A stretch of 64,000 bases of DNA from Alkalihalobacillus pseudalcaliphilus (GCA_001038565.1 LFJO01000005.1:859664-923663), one strand, 5' to 3'. Positions 45,246 through 54,850 are shown, counted from the first letter of the stretch. Made by a program: numbers and translations. The notes: generated from the letters alone by a model not told the origin.

Positions 45246-45530
45246 ATGACTTCCTAAGCAAATCATCACCAACAAATATGAAAGTAGGGTTCAGCTCTTA
45301 ACTGGCGGAACTTTATTCAATTTTGATTTTGTTCTTTATCATTTAAAAAAATGGTGTTAGATTTTTTTATTTGAGAATTAGCAGCAATCCAGCGGAGCAT
45401 GATTTTCGGTAGCGGCGGGCAAAGCTCCGCACATGAGCATCAGCAACAAATTTCATATAAAACGCCCATGGCGGAGCCCGATTCACTCCGCCACCAACAA
45501 GAATGAAAGTCATCTTTCACCATGTTAACA
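45246..45530 (+). repeat. dispersed element copy R4, central hairpin deleted
   Basis: Carries the left hairpin twice: GATGA ... TCATC at 45241-45270 and GGCGGAG (45470-45476) with CTCCGCC (45486-45492). The AT-rich block and the end GGAGCATGATTTTCGGTAGC are joined directly, so the CCGCGGGA-hairpin segment is missing. Confidence 0.75.
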
Positions 45531-45545
45531 AATCATATAGGTTTG

Positions 45546-46500
45546 TGCAGATAAGGAGGCCAAACTTCGGAGTAACTGCACAAAGAGAAGGTTAATGTGA
45601 AGATACGGAAGCCAAACTTCGGAGTAACTGCACAAAGAGGCGGTTAATGTGAAGATGCGTAGCCCAAACTTCGGAGTAACTGTACAAAGAGGGGGTTAAT
45701 GTGAAGATAAGGAGGCCAAACTTCGGAGTAACTGCACAAAGAGAAGGTTAATGTGAAGATGCGGAGCCCAAACTTCGGAGTAACTGTACAAAGAGGGCGG
45801 TTAATGTGAAGATAAGGAGGCCAAACTTCGGAGTAACTGCACAAAGAGAGGGTTAATGTGAAGATGCGGAGGCCAAACCCCGGAGTAACTGCACAAAGAG
45901 GCGCTTAATGTGAAGATAAGGAGCCCAAACTTCGGAGTAACTGCACAAAGAGAAGGTTAATGTGAAGATGCGGAGCCCAAACTTCGGAGTAACTGTACAA
46001 AGAGGCGGTTAATGTGAAGATAAGGAGGCCAAACTTCGGAGTAACTGCACAAAGAGAGGGTTAATGTGAAGATGCGGAGGCCAAACCCCGGAGTAACTGC
46101 ACAAAGAGGCGCTTAATGTGAAGATAAGGAGCCCAAACTTCGGAGTAACTGCACAAAGAGAAGGTTAATGTGAAGATGCGGAGCCCAAACTTCGGAGTAA
46201 CTGTACAAAGAGGCGGTTAATGTGAAGATAAGGAGGAAACTTCGGAGTAACTGTACAAAGAGGGGGTTAATGTGAAGATAAGGAGGCCAAACTTCGGAGT
46301 AACTGCATAAAGAGAGGGTTAATGTGAAGATAAGGAAGCCAAACCCCGGAGTAACTGCACAAAGAGGCGCTTAATGTGAAGATAAGGAGCCCAAACTTCG
46401 GAGTAACTGCACAAAGAGGCGCTTAATGTGAAGATGCGGAGGCCAAACTTCGGAGTAACTGCATAAAGAGAGGGTTAATGTGAAGATAAGGACGTCAAAC
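45546..46500 (+). repeat. tandem array C: 18 units of 52 bp
   Basis: Unit: TTAATGTGAAGATAAGGAGG, CCAAACTTCGGAGTAACTGC, ACAAAGAGGCGG. Eighteen copies can be counted, plus two decayed ones to about 46590. Variants alternate (AAGGAGG or GCGGAGC; CTTCGG or CCCCGG; GCAC, GTAC or GCAT). A block of four units is duplicated as a whole (about 45811-46018 and 46019-46226). No spacers, so not CRISPR; 52 is not a multiple of 3, so not a protein repeat. Antisense open frames in it are chance. Confidence 0.95.
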
Positions 46501-46589
46501 CTTGGATTAACTACACGAAAAGGGCTGAACGAGATAGTTACTGAAGGACAGGGTGTAGTAATTGCACGAAAAGAGCCGAACGTGTAAGT

Positions 46590-46850
46590 TGGTTCTTTTA
46601 ACGGTTGTTTTTTCATTTAATTTGATTTTGTTCTTTATCATTTTAAAAGAATAGTGTTGGATTGTTTTTTTTGAACTAAAGAATTACTATAACCCAGCGA
46701 GCGAGTCATGCGGAGACTCCCGCGGGAAGTAGTGGTAGAGCCGAAATCCACTAGCGAAGCTAGTTAGTTCGGCGCCACCCCGCAGGACGCGGACCATCAT
46801 TTTAGGTAGCGACAAGCAACGCTCTATGTTCGCACTAACTTTTATATAAA
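46590..46850 (+). repeat. dispersed element copy R5
   Basis: Close relative of R2. AT-rich block from 46615, AACCCAGCGAGCGAGTC, CTCCCGCGGGAAG, hairpin at about 46732-46778 with the same three arms as R2, CCCGCAGGACGCG, and the right end GTTCGCACTAACTTTTATA. Confidence 0.85.
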
Positions 46851-46885
46851 ATCCAAGAAAACAACCTCACAAACCTAAAACCAAC

Positions 46886-46914
46886 TTGACTTATAGGAAT
46901 AGTGAAGCTATTAT
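46886..46914 (+). promoter_or_regulatory. sigma-A promoter of cysJI
   Basis: TTGACT (46886-46891), 17-bp spacer, TATTAT (46909-46914), about 75 bp before the start. AATAGTGAAGCTATT, a dyad overlapping the -10 region, could be the site of a LysR-type regulator such as CysL (inference). The palindrome AAGAAAATATTTTCTT follows at about 46916. Confidence 0.75.
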
Positions 46915-46990
46915 TAAAGAAAATATTTTCTTAAAATTCGAATATATTTATTTATACTGACTAAAATGATTTTTTGTGAGGTGAATGTTG

Positions 46991-48820
46991 TTGCAACTCA
47001 AGGTGACCAATAGTCCATTTAATCAAGAACAAGTTAACTTATTAAATCAACTATTACCTACTTTAACAGAAACACAAAAAGCATGGCTAAGCGGATATAT
47101 CTCAGCGAATCAAGTTGCTCTTCCATCATTGGAAGCCCAAACAGGTGAACCATCTAATGAACAGGCTGCTGTAGTCCAAATAGAACAAGCACCAAAAGAA
47201 GTAACTATTTTATTTGGGTCTCAAACAGGCAATGCACAAGGGCTTGCTAAGCAGACAAAGAAAAAATTTGAAGAACAAGGATTTGAAGTGACACTCGTAT
47301 CAATGGCTGACTATAAACCAAACCAACTGAAAAAAGTAGAAAACGTGGTGATCCTTGTCAGCACGCATGGTGAGGGTGACCCGCCTGATACGGCGATCGC
47401 ATTCCATGAATTTTTGCACGGTAAACGAGCTCCTAAGCTAGAGGGTGTAGGATTCTCTGTTTTATCTCTCGGTGATAGTTCCTATGATTTTTTCTGTCAG
47501 ACGGGTAAAGAATTTGATATTCGCTTAGAAGAATTAGGCGCTAATCGTGTATATGAACGAGTTGATTGTGACCTTGATTATGATGAGCCAGCAAGTGAAT
47601 GGATAGAAGGTGTAGTCTCAGCATTAACCAAGCAGTCTAATCCGGAGAAAGCAACCACAGCAGATACACCGAAATTGGAAGAGTTGGAAGTAAGTTACTC
47701 AAGGTCAAACCCTTTTCAAGCAGAAGTTCTAGAGAATATTAATTTGAATGGACGAGGGTCAAATAAAGAGACGAGACATATCGAGATCTCACTAGAAGGG
47801 TCGGGCTTAACCTATCAGCCTGGTGATAGCTTAGGGATTCTCCCGACAAATGACCCTCAATATGTCGCGCAACTACTAGCCATACTTCCGTGGCGAGGTA
47901 ATGAGGTTGTTACCATTAACAAAAAAGGTGACATCTTAACGTTGGAAGAAGCACTCACTAGCTATTTTGAGATAACGGTCTTAACGAAACCACTCATTCA
48001 AAATCTAGCCACTTATTCAAGTAATGAATCATTACATAGATTACTAGGAGCTGAATCTAATGAAGAATTAAAAGCTTATGTGGAAGGACGAGATTTGATC
48101 GATTTTATCGAAGATTTTGGTACGTTATCTGGAAGTGCACAGGATTTTGTTCAATTATTAAGGAAGATACCGGGTAGACTTTATTCAATTTCAAGTTCTT
48201 ATGAAGCTAATCCTGAAGAAGTGCATGTGACAATTAGTACGGTTCGTTATGAATCTCATGGACGAAATCGTCATGGGGTTTGCTCCGTTTTATGTGCAGA
48301 AAGGGTAGAGCTAGGAGATAAGCTACCTGTATATATCCAGCATAATGAGAATTTTAAATTACCCGATAATAGTGAGACACCTATTATTATGATTGGACCT
48401 GGTACAGGAGTTGCCCCGTTTAGAGCATTTATGCAAGAGCGTGAGGAAAAAGGGATTGACGGAAAATCTTGGATATTTTTTGGAGATCAACATTTTGTTA
48501 CAGACTTCCTTTATCAAACGGAATGGCAAAAGTGGGTAAAAGATGGAACCTTAACGAAAATGGATGTTGCCTTCTCTCGTGATCAAAAAGAGAAAGTGTA
48601 TGTTCAACATAAAATGCTCGCTCAAAGTGCCGAGTTTTTCCGATGGTTAGAAGAAGGAGCCTTTGTGTATGTTTGTGGGGATGAAAAAAATATGGCACAC
48701 GATGTCCATGAGGCTCTTCTAACGATCGTTCGGCAAGAAGGCAAGCTCGATCAAGATAGGGCAAAAGAATATGTAGCCAAAATGACGCAAGAGAAGCGAT
48801 ATCAACGCGACGTCTATTAA
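46991..48820 (+). CDS. cysJ: sulfite reductase flavoprotein subunit
   Basis: 609 aa. Flavodoxin domain with FMN loop FGSQTGNAQGLAK (near 75-87), FAD-binding domain (RLYSISSS near 399-406; HGVCS), NADPH-binding domain (GPGTGVAPFRAF near 471-482) and C-terminal YVCGDEKNMAHDV. It passes electrons from NADPH to CysI. The ATG at 46985 is only 1-2 nt after GAGGTG, so the TTG at 46991 is preferred; it gives MQLKVTNSPFNQEQ, matching the recalled start of B. subtilis CysJ. cysI follows after 27 bp. Confidence 0.95.
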   Translation: MQLKVTNSPFNQEQVNLLNQLLPTLTETQKAWLSGYISANQVALPSLEAQTGEPSNEQAAVVQIEQAPKEVTILFGSQTGNAQGLAKQTKKKFEEQGFEVTLVSMADYKPNQLKKVENVVILVSTHGEGDPPDTAIAFHEFLHGKRAPKLEGVGFSVLSLGDSSYDFFCQTGKEFDIRLEELGANRVYERVDCDLDYDEPASEWIEGVVSALTKQSNPEKATTADTPKLEELEVSYSRSNPFQAEVLENINLNGRGSNKETRHIEISLEGSGLTYQPGDSLGILPTNDPQYVAQLLAILPWRGNEVVTINKKGDILTLEEALTSYFEITVLTKPLIQNLATYSSNESLHRLLGAESNEELKAYVEGRDLIDFIEDFGTLSGSAQDFVQLLRKIPGRLYSISSSYEANPEEVHVTISTVRYESHGRNRHGVCSVLCAERVELGDKLPVYIQHNENFKLPDNSETPIIMIGPGTGVAPFRAFMQEREEKGIDGKSWIFFGDQHFVTDFLYQTEWQKWVKDGTLTKMDVAFSRDQKEKVYVQHKMLAQSAEFFRWLEEGAFVYVCGDEKNMAHDVHEALLTIVRQEGKLDQDRAKEYVAKMTQEKRYQRDVY

Positions 48821-48847
48821 ATGGATAAATGAGGTGAAAAAGATCAT

Positions 48848-50560
48848 ATGGCTGATCAACGTTTAAAGGCTCCAGATGGTTTACCAAGTGATGTAGAACG
48901 AATAAAAGATGAAAGTAATTATTTACGTGGTACGTTAAAGCAGTCTATGGAAGAACCTTTAAGTGCAGGTATTTCAGATGATGATAATCGATTAATGAAA
49001 TTCCATGGTAGTTATTTGCAGGATGATCGAGATTATAGAAATGAACGACAAAAGCAGAAATTGGAACCAGCTTTTCAATTCATGTTAAGGGTTAGGTCAC
49101 CCGGAGGGGTCGCGACACCAGAGCAATGGCTCGTCATGGATGAACTTGCAGAGAAGTATGGTAATCAAACGTTAAAATTAACGACAAGACAGGCTTTTCA
49201 AATGCACGGTATATTAAAATGGAATATGAAAAAGACAATCCAAGATATTTATGCTTCCAAGTTAGATACTATTGCTGCCTGTGGTGATGTGAATCGAAAT
49301 GTAATGGCCAACCCGAACCCTTATCAATCTGAGCTTCATGGTGAAGTATTTGAATGGTCGAAGAAATTGAGTGATCATTTACTCCCGAAAACAAGAGCTT
49401 ATTATGAATTATGGTTAGATGAAGAAAAGGTAGCAGGAGCTCCAGAAACAGAAGAACCTGTATACGGTAAGTATTATTTGCCACGTAAATTCAAAATTGG
49501 GTTCGCCATTCCACCTTCTAATGATATTGATGTTTTCTCTCAAGATATTGGATTTATTGCCATTGTTGAGGAGGGGGCTTTAGCAGGTTTTAATGTAACA
49601 ATTGGTGGCGGATTAGGTATGGCACATGGAGATACGGAAACATACCCACAAGTCGGTAAGGTCATTGGGTTCATTCGACCTGAACAGCTACTTATAACGG
49701 CAGAAAAAATCTTAACAATCCAACGTGATTATGGAAACCGCTCTGAACGCAAAAATGCAAGATTCAAATATACGGTTGATCGTTTAGGGTTAGAGAATGT
49801 TGTTACAGAGTTAGAACAACGATTAGGATGGTCCTTAGCAGAAGCAAAACCGTTTCATTTTGATGATAACGGTGATCGCTATGGTTGGGTAAAAGGTGTA
49901 AAAGGAAGATGGCATTATACATTATTTGTTCAAGGTGGTCGAATTGTTGATCAGGAGAATTATCAACTCATGACAGCATTACGAGAAATTGCTAAAATCC
50001 ATACAGGTGATTTCCGCTTAACGGCCAATCAAAATTTAATTATTGCTAATGTTACAAGTCAGAAAAAGAAAAAGATTAATCAATTAATTGAATCGTATAA
50101 CCTAACAGATGGGAGCCAATACTCCGCTTTAAGACGAAGTTCATTAGCTTGTGTTTCTTTACCGACCTGTGGCTTAGCTATGGCTGAGGCGGAGCGGTAT
50201 TTACCGTCTTTAATTGATAAGATTGAAACAATCGTTAATGAGAATGGTTTAACAGATAAAGAAATTACGATTCGAATGACTGGTTGCCCAAATAGCTGTG
50301 CAAGACCTACCTTGGCAGAGATAGGCTTTATTGGTAAAGGACCAGGAAAGTACAATATGTACCTTGGTGCTGCATTTGATGGTAGTCGCTTAAGCAAAAT
50401 GTATAGAGAAAACATCGATGAAGAAGCAATTTTATCAATCTTGAAAGAATTATTACCTAGATATGCTAAGGAGCGAGAAGAAGGCGAGCATTTTGGTGAC
50501 TTCCTCGTACGGACAGGAGTTATCGAGGCTACTACGGACGGAACTAACTTTCATAAGTGA
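48848..50560 (+). CDS. cysI: sulfite reductase hemoprotein subunit
   Basis: 570 aa, almost the same length as the B. subtilis protein. Siroheme/4Fe-4S ligands are in [16 protein letters not shown] (near 434-449) and [10 protein letters not shown] (near 478-487). Reduces sulfite to sulfide for cysteine synthesis with electrons from CysJ. GAGGTG lies ahead of ATG 48848. No cysL gene is adjacent. A terminator closes the operon. Confidence 0.96.
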   Translation: MADQRLKAPDGLPSDVERIKDESNYLRGTLKQSMEEPLSAGISDDDNRLMKFHGSYLQDDRDYRNERQKQKLEPAFQFMLRVRSPGGVATPEQWLVMDELAEKYGNQTLKLTTRQAFQMHGILKWNMKKTIQDIYASKLDTIAACGDVNRNVMANPNPYQSELHGEVFEWSKKLSDHLLPKTRAYYELWLDEEKVAGAPETEEPVYGKYYLPRKFKIGFAIPPSNDIDVFSQDIGFIAIVEEGALAGFNVTIGGGLGMAHGDTETYPQVGKVIGFIRPEQLLITAEKILTIQRDYGNRSERKNARFKYTVDRLGLENVVTELEQRLGWSLAEAKPFHFDDNGDRYGWVKGVKGRWHYTLFVQGGRIVDQENYQLMTALREIAKIHTGDFRLTANQNLIIANVTSQKKKKINQLIESYNLTDGSQYSALRRSSLACVSLPTCGLAMAEAERYLPSLIDKIETIVNENGLTDKEITIRMTGCPNSCARPTLAEIGFIGKGPGKYNMYLGAAFDGSRLSKMYRENIDEEAILSILKELLPRYAKEREEGEHFGDFLVRTGVIEATTDGTNFHK

Positions 50561-50581
50561 GATAAATAATATTGGAATCTT

Positions 50582-50618
50582 GCTAGCTTGTGCCAATGGT
50601 GCGGCTAGCTTTTGTTTT
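50582..50618 (+). terminator. intrinsic terminator after cysI
   Basis: GCTAGC (50582-50587) pairs with GCTAGC (50604-50609), followed by TTTTGTTTT. Confidence 0.75.
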
Positions 50619-50731
50619 CTTAAAACACCTAACTATTGTTAAAAAGTTAAAGAAAGAGATAGTAAGGAAATAAAAATTTCATGTACCGTAATTATTCATA
50701 AAATAGACACCCTACAGCCAAATGATAAAAT

Positions 50732-50760
50732 GAGACAATATCCTACAAACACGATATAAT
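50732..50760 (+). promoter_or_regulatory. candidate sigma-A promoter of the ubiD gene
   Basis: GAGACA (50732-50737), 17-bp spacer, TATAAT (50755-50760), 35 bp before the start codon. Confidence 0.55.
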
Positions 50761-50795
50761 ACTGGTATAAGACTTAATAATTAGGGGTTTTTTAG

Positions 50796-52613
50796 ATGTA
50801 TAAAAACTTACAAGAATGTATTTTAGACTTAGAGAAAGCAGGGCATCTCATTCGTATTAAAGAAGAGGTAGACCCTAATCTAGAAATGGCTGCCTTGCAT
50901 TTAAGGGTGTACGCAGAAAATGGACCAGCCCTTTATTTTGAAAATGTGAAAGGTTCGGAATTTCCAGCTGTTTCAAATCTATTTGGAACGGTTGAACGTA
51001 GTAAATTTATTTTTCGTAAAACAATAGAGCAGACTCAAGCTGTTATTGCTGTAAGAAATGATCCAATGAGTGTCTTAAAAAACCCATTCAAGCATGTTCG
51101 TTCAGGTATACCGGCGACGAAAGCATTGCCTGTTCAGAAGAAGGGTTTACCTAGCAATTTTAAAGAAATAAAAATCTCTGATTTACCTCAGATTAAATCT
51201 TGGCCAGATGATGGAGGAGCCTTTATTACACTTCCGCAAGTTTATTCAGAGGACCCTGATAATCCTGGTATTATGAAAGCAAATCTAGGCATGTATCGTG
51301 TGCAGATGAGTGGCAATGAATATGAAGTGAATAAAGAGGTGGGGCTTCACTATCAAATTCATCGCGGGATAGGGGTGCATCAAGCAAATGCAGTGAAAAA
51401 AGGTGACCCTTTAAAAGTCAGTATTTTTGTAGGGGGACACCCAGCACATACGTTAGCGGCCGTAATGCCACTTCCGGAGGGCTTTAGTGAAATGACTTTT
51501 GCGGGCTTATTAGCAGGCAGGAGGTTTCGTTATAGTTATGTGGATGGATATTGTATAAGTCATGATGCAGATTTTGTTATTACAGGAGAAATATATCCGA
51601 ATGAAACGAAGCCAGAGGGACCTTTTGGTGATCATTTAGGTTATTATAGCTTAGTTCATGAATTCCCTGTTTTAAAGATTCATAAAGTCTATGCAAAAGA
51701 AAATGGAGTTTGGCCGTTTACCGTGGTAGGACGTCCACCACAAGAGGATACATCTTTTGGTGATATTATCCACGAGATGACAGGTGGTGCTGTAAAAGCA
51801 GAGATTCCGGGTGTAAAAGAAGTCCATGCTGTTGATGCAGCGGGTGTCCACCCCCTTTTACTTGCTATCGGCTATGAGCGATATACGCCGTATCAGAAAC
51901 TAGAGCAACCACAGGAAATTTTGACCATTGCTAATCGAATACTAGGCACTAGTCATTTAAGTTTAGCTAAATATTTATTTATTGCCGCAGAAGAAAATAT
52001 TGAGCTCTCAACTCACCGTGAAGTTGAATTCTTTTCCTATATATTAGAAAGAATTGATTTGCAAAGAGATATTCATTTTCAGACGAATACAACGATTGAT
52101 ACGCTTGATTACACAGGAACAGGTATTAACCAAGGTAGTAAAGTCGTTTTCGCTGCTGCAGGTGATAGGAAGCGGACACTTTGTCAACAGCTGCCGACTT
52201 CATTTGTTGAACATCCACTCTTAAAAAACGCTCGTTACGTCCAGCCCGGTATCATCGCCATTGAAATCGCTGCATTTGAAGATTACGAGCATACTCAAAA
52301 AGAAATGGTCCAAGTAGCAGAAGAACTCGAAAAGTTACATGGAATCGAACAATGTCCTTTAATTATTATCGCGGATGACAGCGCATTTATTGCCGAGAAC
52401 TTGAGTAATTTCCTTTGGGCGACATTTACGAGAAGTAATCCAGCAACCGACATATATGGTGTGAATGCCACTTATTTGCATAAGCACTGGGGTTGTGACA
52501 ATTTAATTATTGATAGTAGAAGAAAGCCACACCATGCACCGCCATTGATTCCAAACCGAGAGGTACTTATCGGTTTAGAGCGTTTTTATGAGCATCAACA
52601 ATTAAAAAAGTAA
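50796..52613 (+). CDS. UbiD-family prenylated-FMN decarboxylase
   Basis: 605 aa, UbiD superfamily. The conserved acid region is EGPFGDHLGYYS (near 276-287), holding the Glu/Asp residues of the catalytic network; GGHPAHTLAA and MPLPEGFSE are typical. These enzymes reversibly decarboxylate unsaturated or aromatic acids with prenylated FMN. It is longer than the 470-500 aa common in bacilli (BsdC). No ubiX flavin prenyltransferase gene is in the window, so the cofactor must come from elsewhere. Monocistronic between a promoter and a terminator. Substrate unknown. Confidence 0.88.
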   Translation: MYKNLQECILDLEKAGHLIRIKEEVDPNLEMAALHLRVYAENGPALYFENVKGSEFPAVSNLFGTVERSKFIFRKTIEQTQAVIAVRNDPMSVLKNPFKHVRSGIPATKALPVQKKGLPSNFKEIKISDLPQIKSWPDDGGAFITLPQVYSEDPDNPGIMKANLGMYRVQMSGNEYEVNKEVGLHYQIHRGIGVHQANAVKKGDPLKVSIFVGGHPAHTLAAVMPLPEGFSEMTFAGLLAGRRFRYSYVDGYCISHDADFVITGEIYPNETKPEGPFGDHLGYYSLVHEFPVLKIHKVYAKENGVWPFTVVGRPPQEDTSFGDIIHEMTGGAVKAEIPGVKEVHAVDAAGVHPLLLAIGYERYTPYQKLEQPQEILTIANRILGTSHLSLAKYLFIAAEENIELSTHREVEFFSYILERIDLQRDIHFQTNTTIDTLDYTGTGINQGSKVVFAAAGDRKRTLCQQLPTSFVEHPLLKNARYVQPGIIAIEIAAFEDYEHTQKEMVQVAEELEKLHGIEQCPLIIIADDSAFIAENLSNFLWATFTRSNPATDIYGVNATYLHKHWGCDNLIIDSRRKPHHAPPLIPNREVLIGLERFYEHQQLKK

Positions 52614-52620
52614 TCAATGG

Positions 52621-52652
52621 AACAACCTTACGTTCATCAGTGAGGTTGTTTT
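52621..52652 (+). terminator. intrinsic terminator after ubiD gene
   Basis: AACAACCTTAC (52621-52631) pairs with GTGAGGTTGTT (52640-52650), then TTC. Confidence 0.8.
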
Positions 52653-52713
52653 CTTATCGTCACTTTTGTAAGAATATTATGTTATTATTTGGGATAGGAA
52701 GGGGAGTTTTATT

Positions 52714-53634
52714 GTGAAGGGCAAAGAGGTATTAGAGAAATTTAATTTAAAAACAAAAGAAGAACCGATTAGTATTTATCCATTTTCTCCTGTATATAAG
52801 TTTGGAGAACAAATTATCAAAAGAACCGCTTATCCATTAGAAAAAGCAGAAAATCTACAGAAGTATTTAACTTTCTTACAATCAAAACAAATTGATGTTG
52901 TGAAGGCGTTGGAATTAAATGATGCGAAAAACCCGCAAGAACTGGGAGAAGATTGTTATGTAGTTTATCCATTTATTGAGGGGACTTCATATTCGGGGAA
53001 AGATGAAGAGATTATTCAAGCTGGTCAATTGTTAGGCAAGCTTCATAAACATTCCCCTATCAATAACCATTTTGATCTCCCTGTCTATTCAGTGTTTGAT
53101 TTTAATGAACAAGAAGTGTTGGAAAGTATGGAAGCCATTCAAAATTATATAGAGAAATTTCAATTACATACAGAGGCAGACCGACTACAGGAACGATTAT
53201 TACAGGCTGTTCAGAACCAAAAAATTCTTAGCGAGGCACCTGTGAGATGGTTAGCAACACCGTATGACTTTAAAGCGAATAATTTAATTTATCAAAACAA
53301 ACCCGTCCTTATTGACCCTGATCATGCGAGGTGGGTTCCACAAGTATTTGATTTAGCTTTAGTTCTATGGCTTTTTCATAATGAGCATGAACAAGCTCCA
53401 CATCGGGTCTTTACGGAGCGTGAATGGAATTTATTTTTAGACGGGTATCGCTCTTGGCATTTTATTAGTGAACAGGATAAAAAATTGTGGACTCTTTGCT
53501 TGGAACATATTTTCCTTGATGAAGTAATGTGGATGCTAGCTGAATTGGATGAAGATTGGGAACGAGAAGAGCAGCGATTATTATTCCAAAGTCTTATTTC
53601 TCTTATGGTGTCAGGTCCGAAATATCATTTATAA
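52714..53634 (+). CDS. aminoglycoside-phosphotransferase-like kinase fold protein
   Basis: 306 aa, APH/choline-kinase fold. Hinge region VVYPFIEGTSYSG near 84-96; helix LGKLHKHS. The catalytic loop normally HGDxxxxN reads ATPYDFKANNLIY (near 185-197), so Asp and Asn are kept but the His and Gly are lost; the Mg-binding DFD/DxE is IDPDHA. It may be a small-molecule kinase or an inactive relative such as the spore coat CotS group. Start is GTG 52714 after GGAAGGGGAG. The MOSC gene follows after 12 bp. Confidence 0.72.
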   Translation: MKGKEVLEKFNLKTKEEPISIYPFSPVYKFGEQIIKRTAYPLEKAENLQKYLTFLQSKQIDVVKALELNDAKNPQELGEDCYVVYPFIEGTSYSGKDEEIIQAGQLLGKLHKHSPINNHFDLPVYSVFDFNEQEVLESMEAIQNYIEKFQLHTEADRLQERLLQAVQNQKILSEAPVRWLATPYDFKANNLIYQNKPVLIDPDHARWVPQVFDLALVLWLFHNEHEQAPHRVFTEREWNLFLDGYRSWHFISEQDKKLWTLCLEHIFLDEVMWMLAELDEDWEREEQRLLFQSLISLMVSGPKYHL

Positions 53635-53646
53635 AGGAGCCGTTTT

Positions 53647-54372
53647 ATGCTTAAAATAGGTCAAATTGATCGAATAATACGTTATCCCGTTAAATCTTTT
53701 TCTGGAGACCATGTTCGGGTGATTAGGGTTATGAATTATGGTTTATATGGCGATCGTAGTCATGCGATTATTGATCAATCAAGGGGAGAGAAATTTTTAA
53801 CGATTACTCAATTTCCTGAAATGGCTACTTATTCAGCTCGATTTGTATCAGAGGATTCATTAGATGAATACCCTGAATTAGAGCTAGATTTACAACAGGA
53901 GCAGTTATTTTATTGGGGGGATCCGTCAACTTTAGAGGTTTTAGAAGCGAAAGCGAAAAGGCCGATCCGATTTATTCAGTATGAAGTCGATGATGTGCCT
54001 CTAGGTGCTATTGAAGAGGAGCATTTACTATTTGTATCGCAACGGAGTCTTAATCAATTAGCGAACGAACTCCAGATACAATCGATTCATGCTGAGCGAT
54101 TTCGTCCGAATTTTATTTATACTCTTGATCGATTAGAGATATCGGAAGAGGAGCTATATGGAAAAGTGATTCAAATTGGCTCTGAGGTGCAAGTGGAGTT
54201 TGTACGTGAGTGTGAGCGGTGTTCAATCATAAATGTTGATCCGGAAAGCGGGCAAAGGGATTCGCGATATTTGAAACATATTGTGAAGAATCGTGGTCAT
54301 TTCTTTGGGCAATATGCGCGTGTTATTCAGACGGGTGAGGTACAAGAGGGGGACGCGATTGGTTTGATATGA
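53647..54372 (+). CDS. MOSC-domain protein
   Basis: 241 aa. N-terminal beta-barrel (RYPVKSFSGD, 12-21; GLYGDRSHAI) followed by the MOSC domain with the conserved Cys region ECERCSIINVDPESG (near 189-203). Related to mARC and YiiM/YcbX molybdenum-cofactor proteins that reduce N-hydroxylated compounds. AAAGGAG precedes the ATG. Its last codons and TGA fall at the outer end of dispersed element R6, so the present C-terminus may have been set by the element. Confidence 0.85.
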   Translation: MLKIGQIDRIIRYPVKSFSGDHVRVIRVMNYGLYGDRSHAIIDQSRGEKFLTITQFPEMATYSARFVSEDSLDEYPELELDLQQEQLFYWGDPSTLEVLEAKAKRPIRFIQYEVDDVPLGAIEEEHLLFVSQRSLNQLANELQIQSIHAERFRPNFIYTLDRLEISEEELYGKVIQIGSEVQVEFVRECERCSIINVDPESGQRDSRYLKHIVKNRGHFFGQYARVIQTGEVQEGDAIGLI

Positions 54373-54705
54373 AAGTTGGTGCGAACATGGAGCGTTACTC
54401 GTCGCTACCGAAAATTATGCTTCGCGTCCTGCGGGGTGGCGCTGAACTAATCGACGCAGCCGCTGGATCTCAGCTCTGCCACTACTTCCCGCGGGAGTCT
54501 CCGCATATTTTCGTCCGCTGGGTTGCTGTAATTTCACTAATTCAAAAAAGTAATTCAACACAATTCTATCAAAATGAAAAAGAACAAAATCAAAATGAAT
54601 GAAGTTACACCAGTTAAAGGCTAACGCCAATTTCGTGTTTGTTGGTGGCGAAGTAAATGGGGCTTCGCCATGTGGGTTTTGTATAGAAGTTGGTCTGTTA
54701 TGATA
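54364..54705 (-). repeat. dispersed element copy R6, inverted
   Basis: Starts (as end) with ATATGAAAGTTGGTGCGAAC, then the CGCGTCCTGCGGGGTGGC block, central hairpin at about 54437-54483, CTTCCCGCGGGAGTCTCCGC, CGTCCGCTGGGTT, the AT-rich block, and the left hairpin GGCGAAG (54647-54653) with CTTCGCC (54663-54669). Longest copy in the window. The plus-strand frame 54369-54602 inside it is not a gene. Confidence 0.85.
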
Positions 54706-54850
54706 AGTTAAACTCGTCGCTTATGAAAATTATGCTTCGCGTCCTACGGGGGTTGCTGAGGTGATCGGCGTAGCCAGCTGATTTCAAACTTTCTACATGA
54801 TGTCCCTCTGTAGTCTCATATATTTCGTCCGTGGAGTGGGGGAAGTGTTA
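54706..54850 (-). repeat. dispersed element copy R7, inverted and decayed
   Basis: AAAATTATGCTTCGCGTCCT and GCATATATTTCGTCCG-like sequence repeat the R6 order with many changes; it follows R6 directly in the same orientation, making a tandem pair. The 60-codon frame 54797-54979 is not credited. Confidence 0.6.

Noticed and set aside
45546..46500. Possible CRISPR array
   Set aside because: The 52-bp units are contiguous with no unique spacers, the variation is spread along the unit, and no cas genes are near.
45644..46616. Minus-strand open frames in array C (66 and 81 codons)
   Set aside because: They exist only because the repeat lacks stops in one frame; 52 bp is not a multiple of three and no ribosome binding site precedes them.
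54369..54602. 77-codon plus-strand frame following the MOSC gene
   Set aside because: It lies wholly inside inverted element R6 and reads its GC-rich hairpin; no family resemblance.
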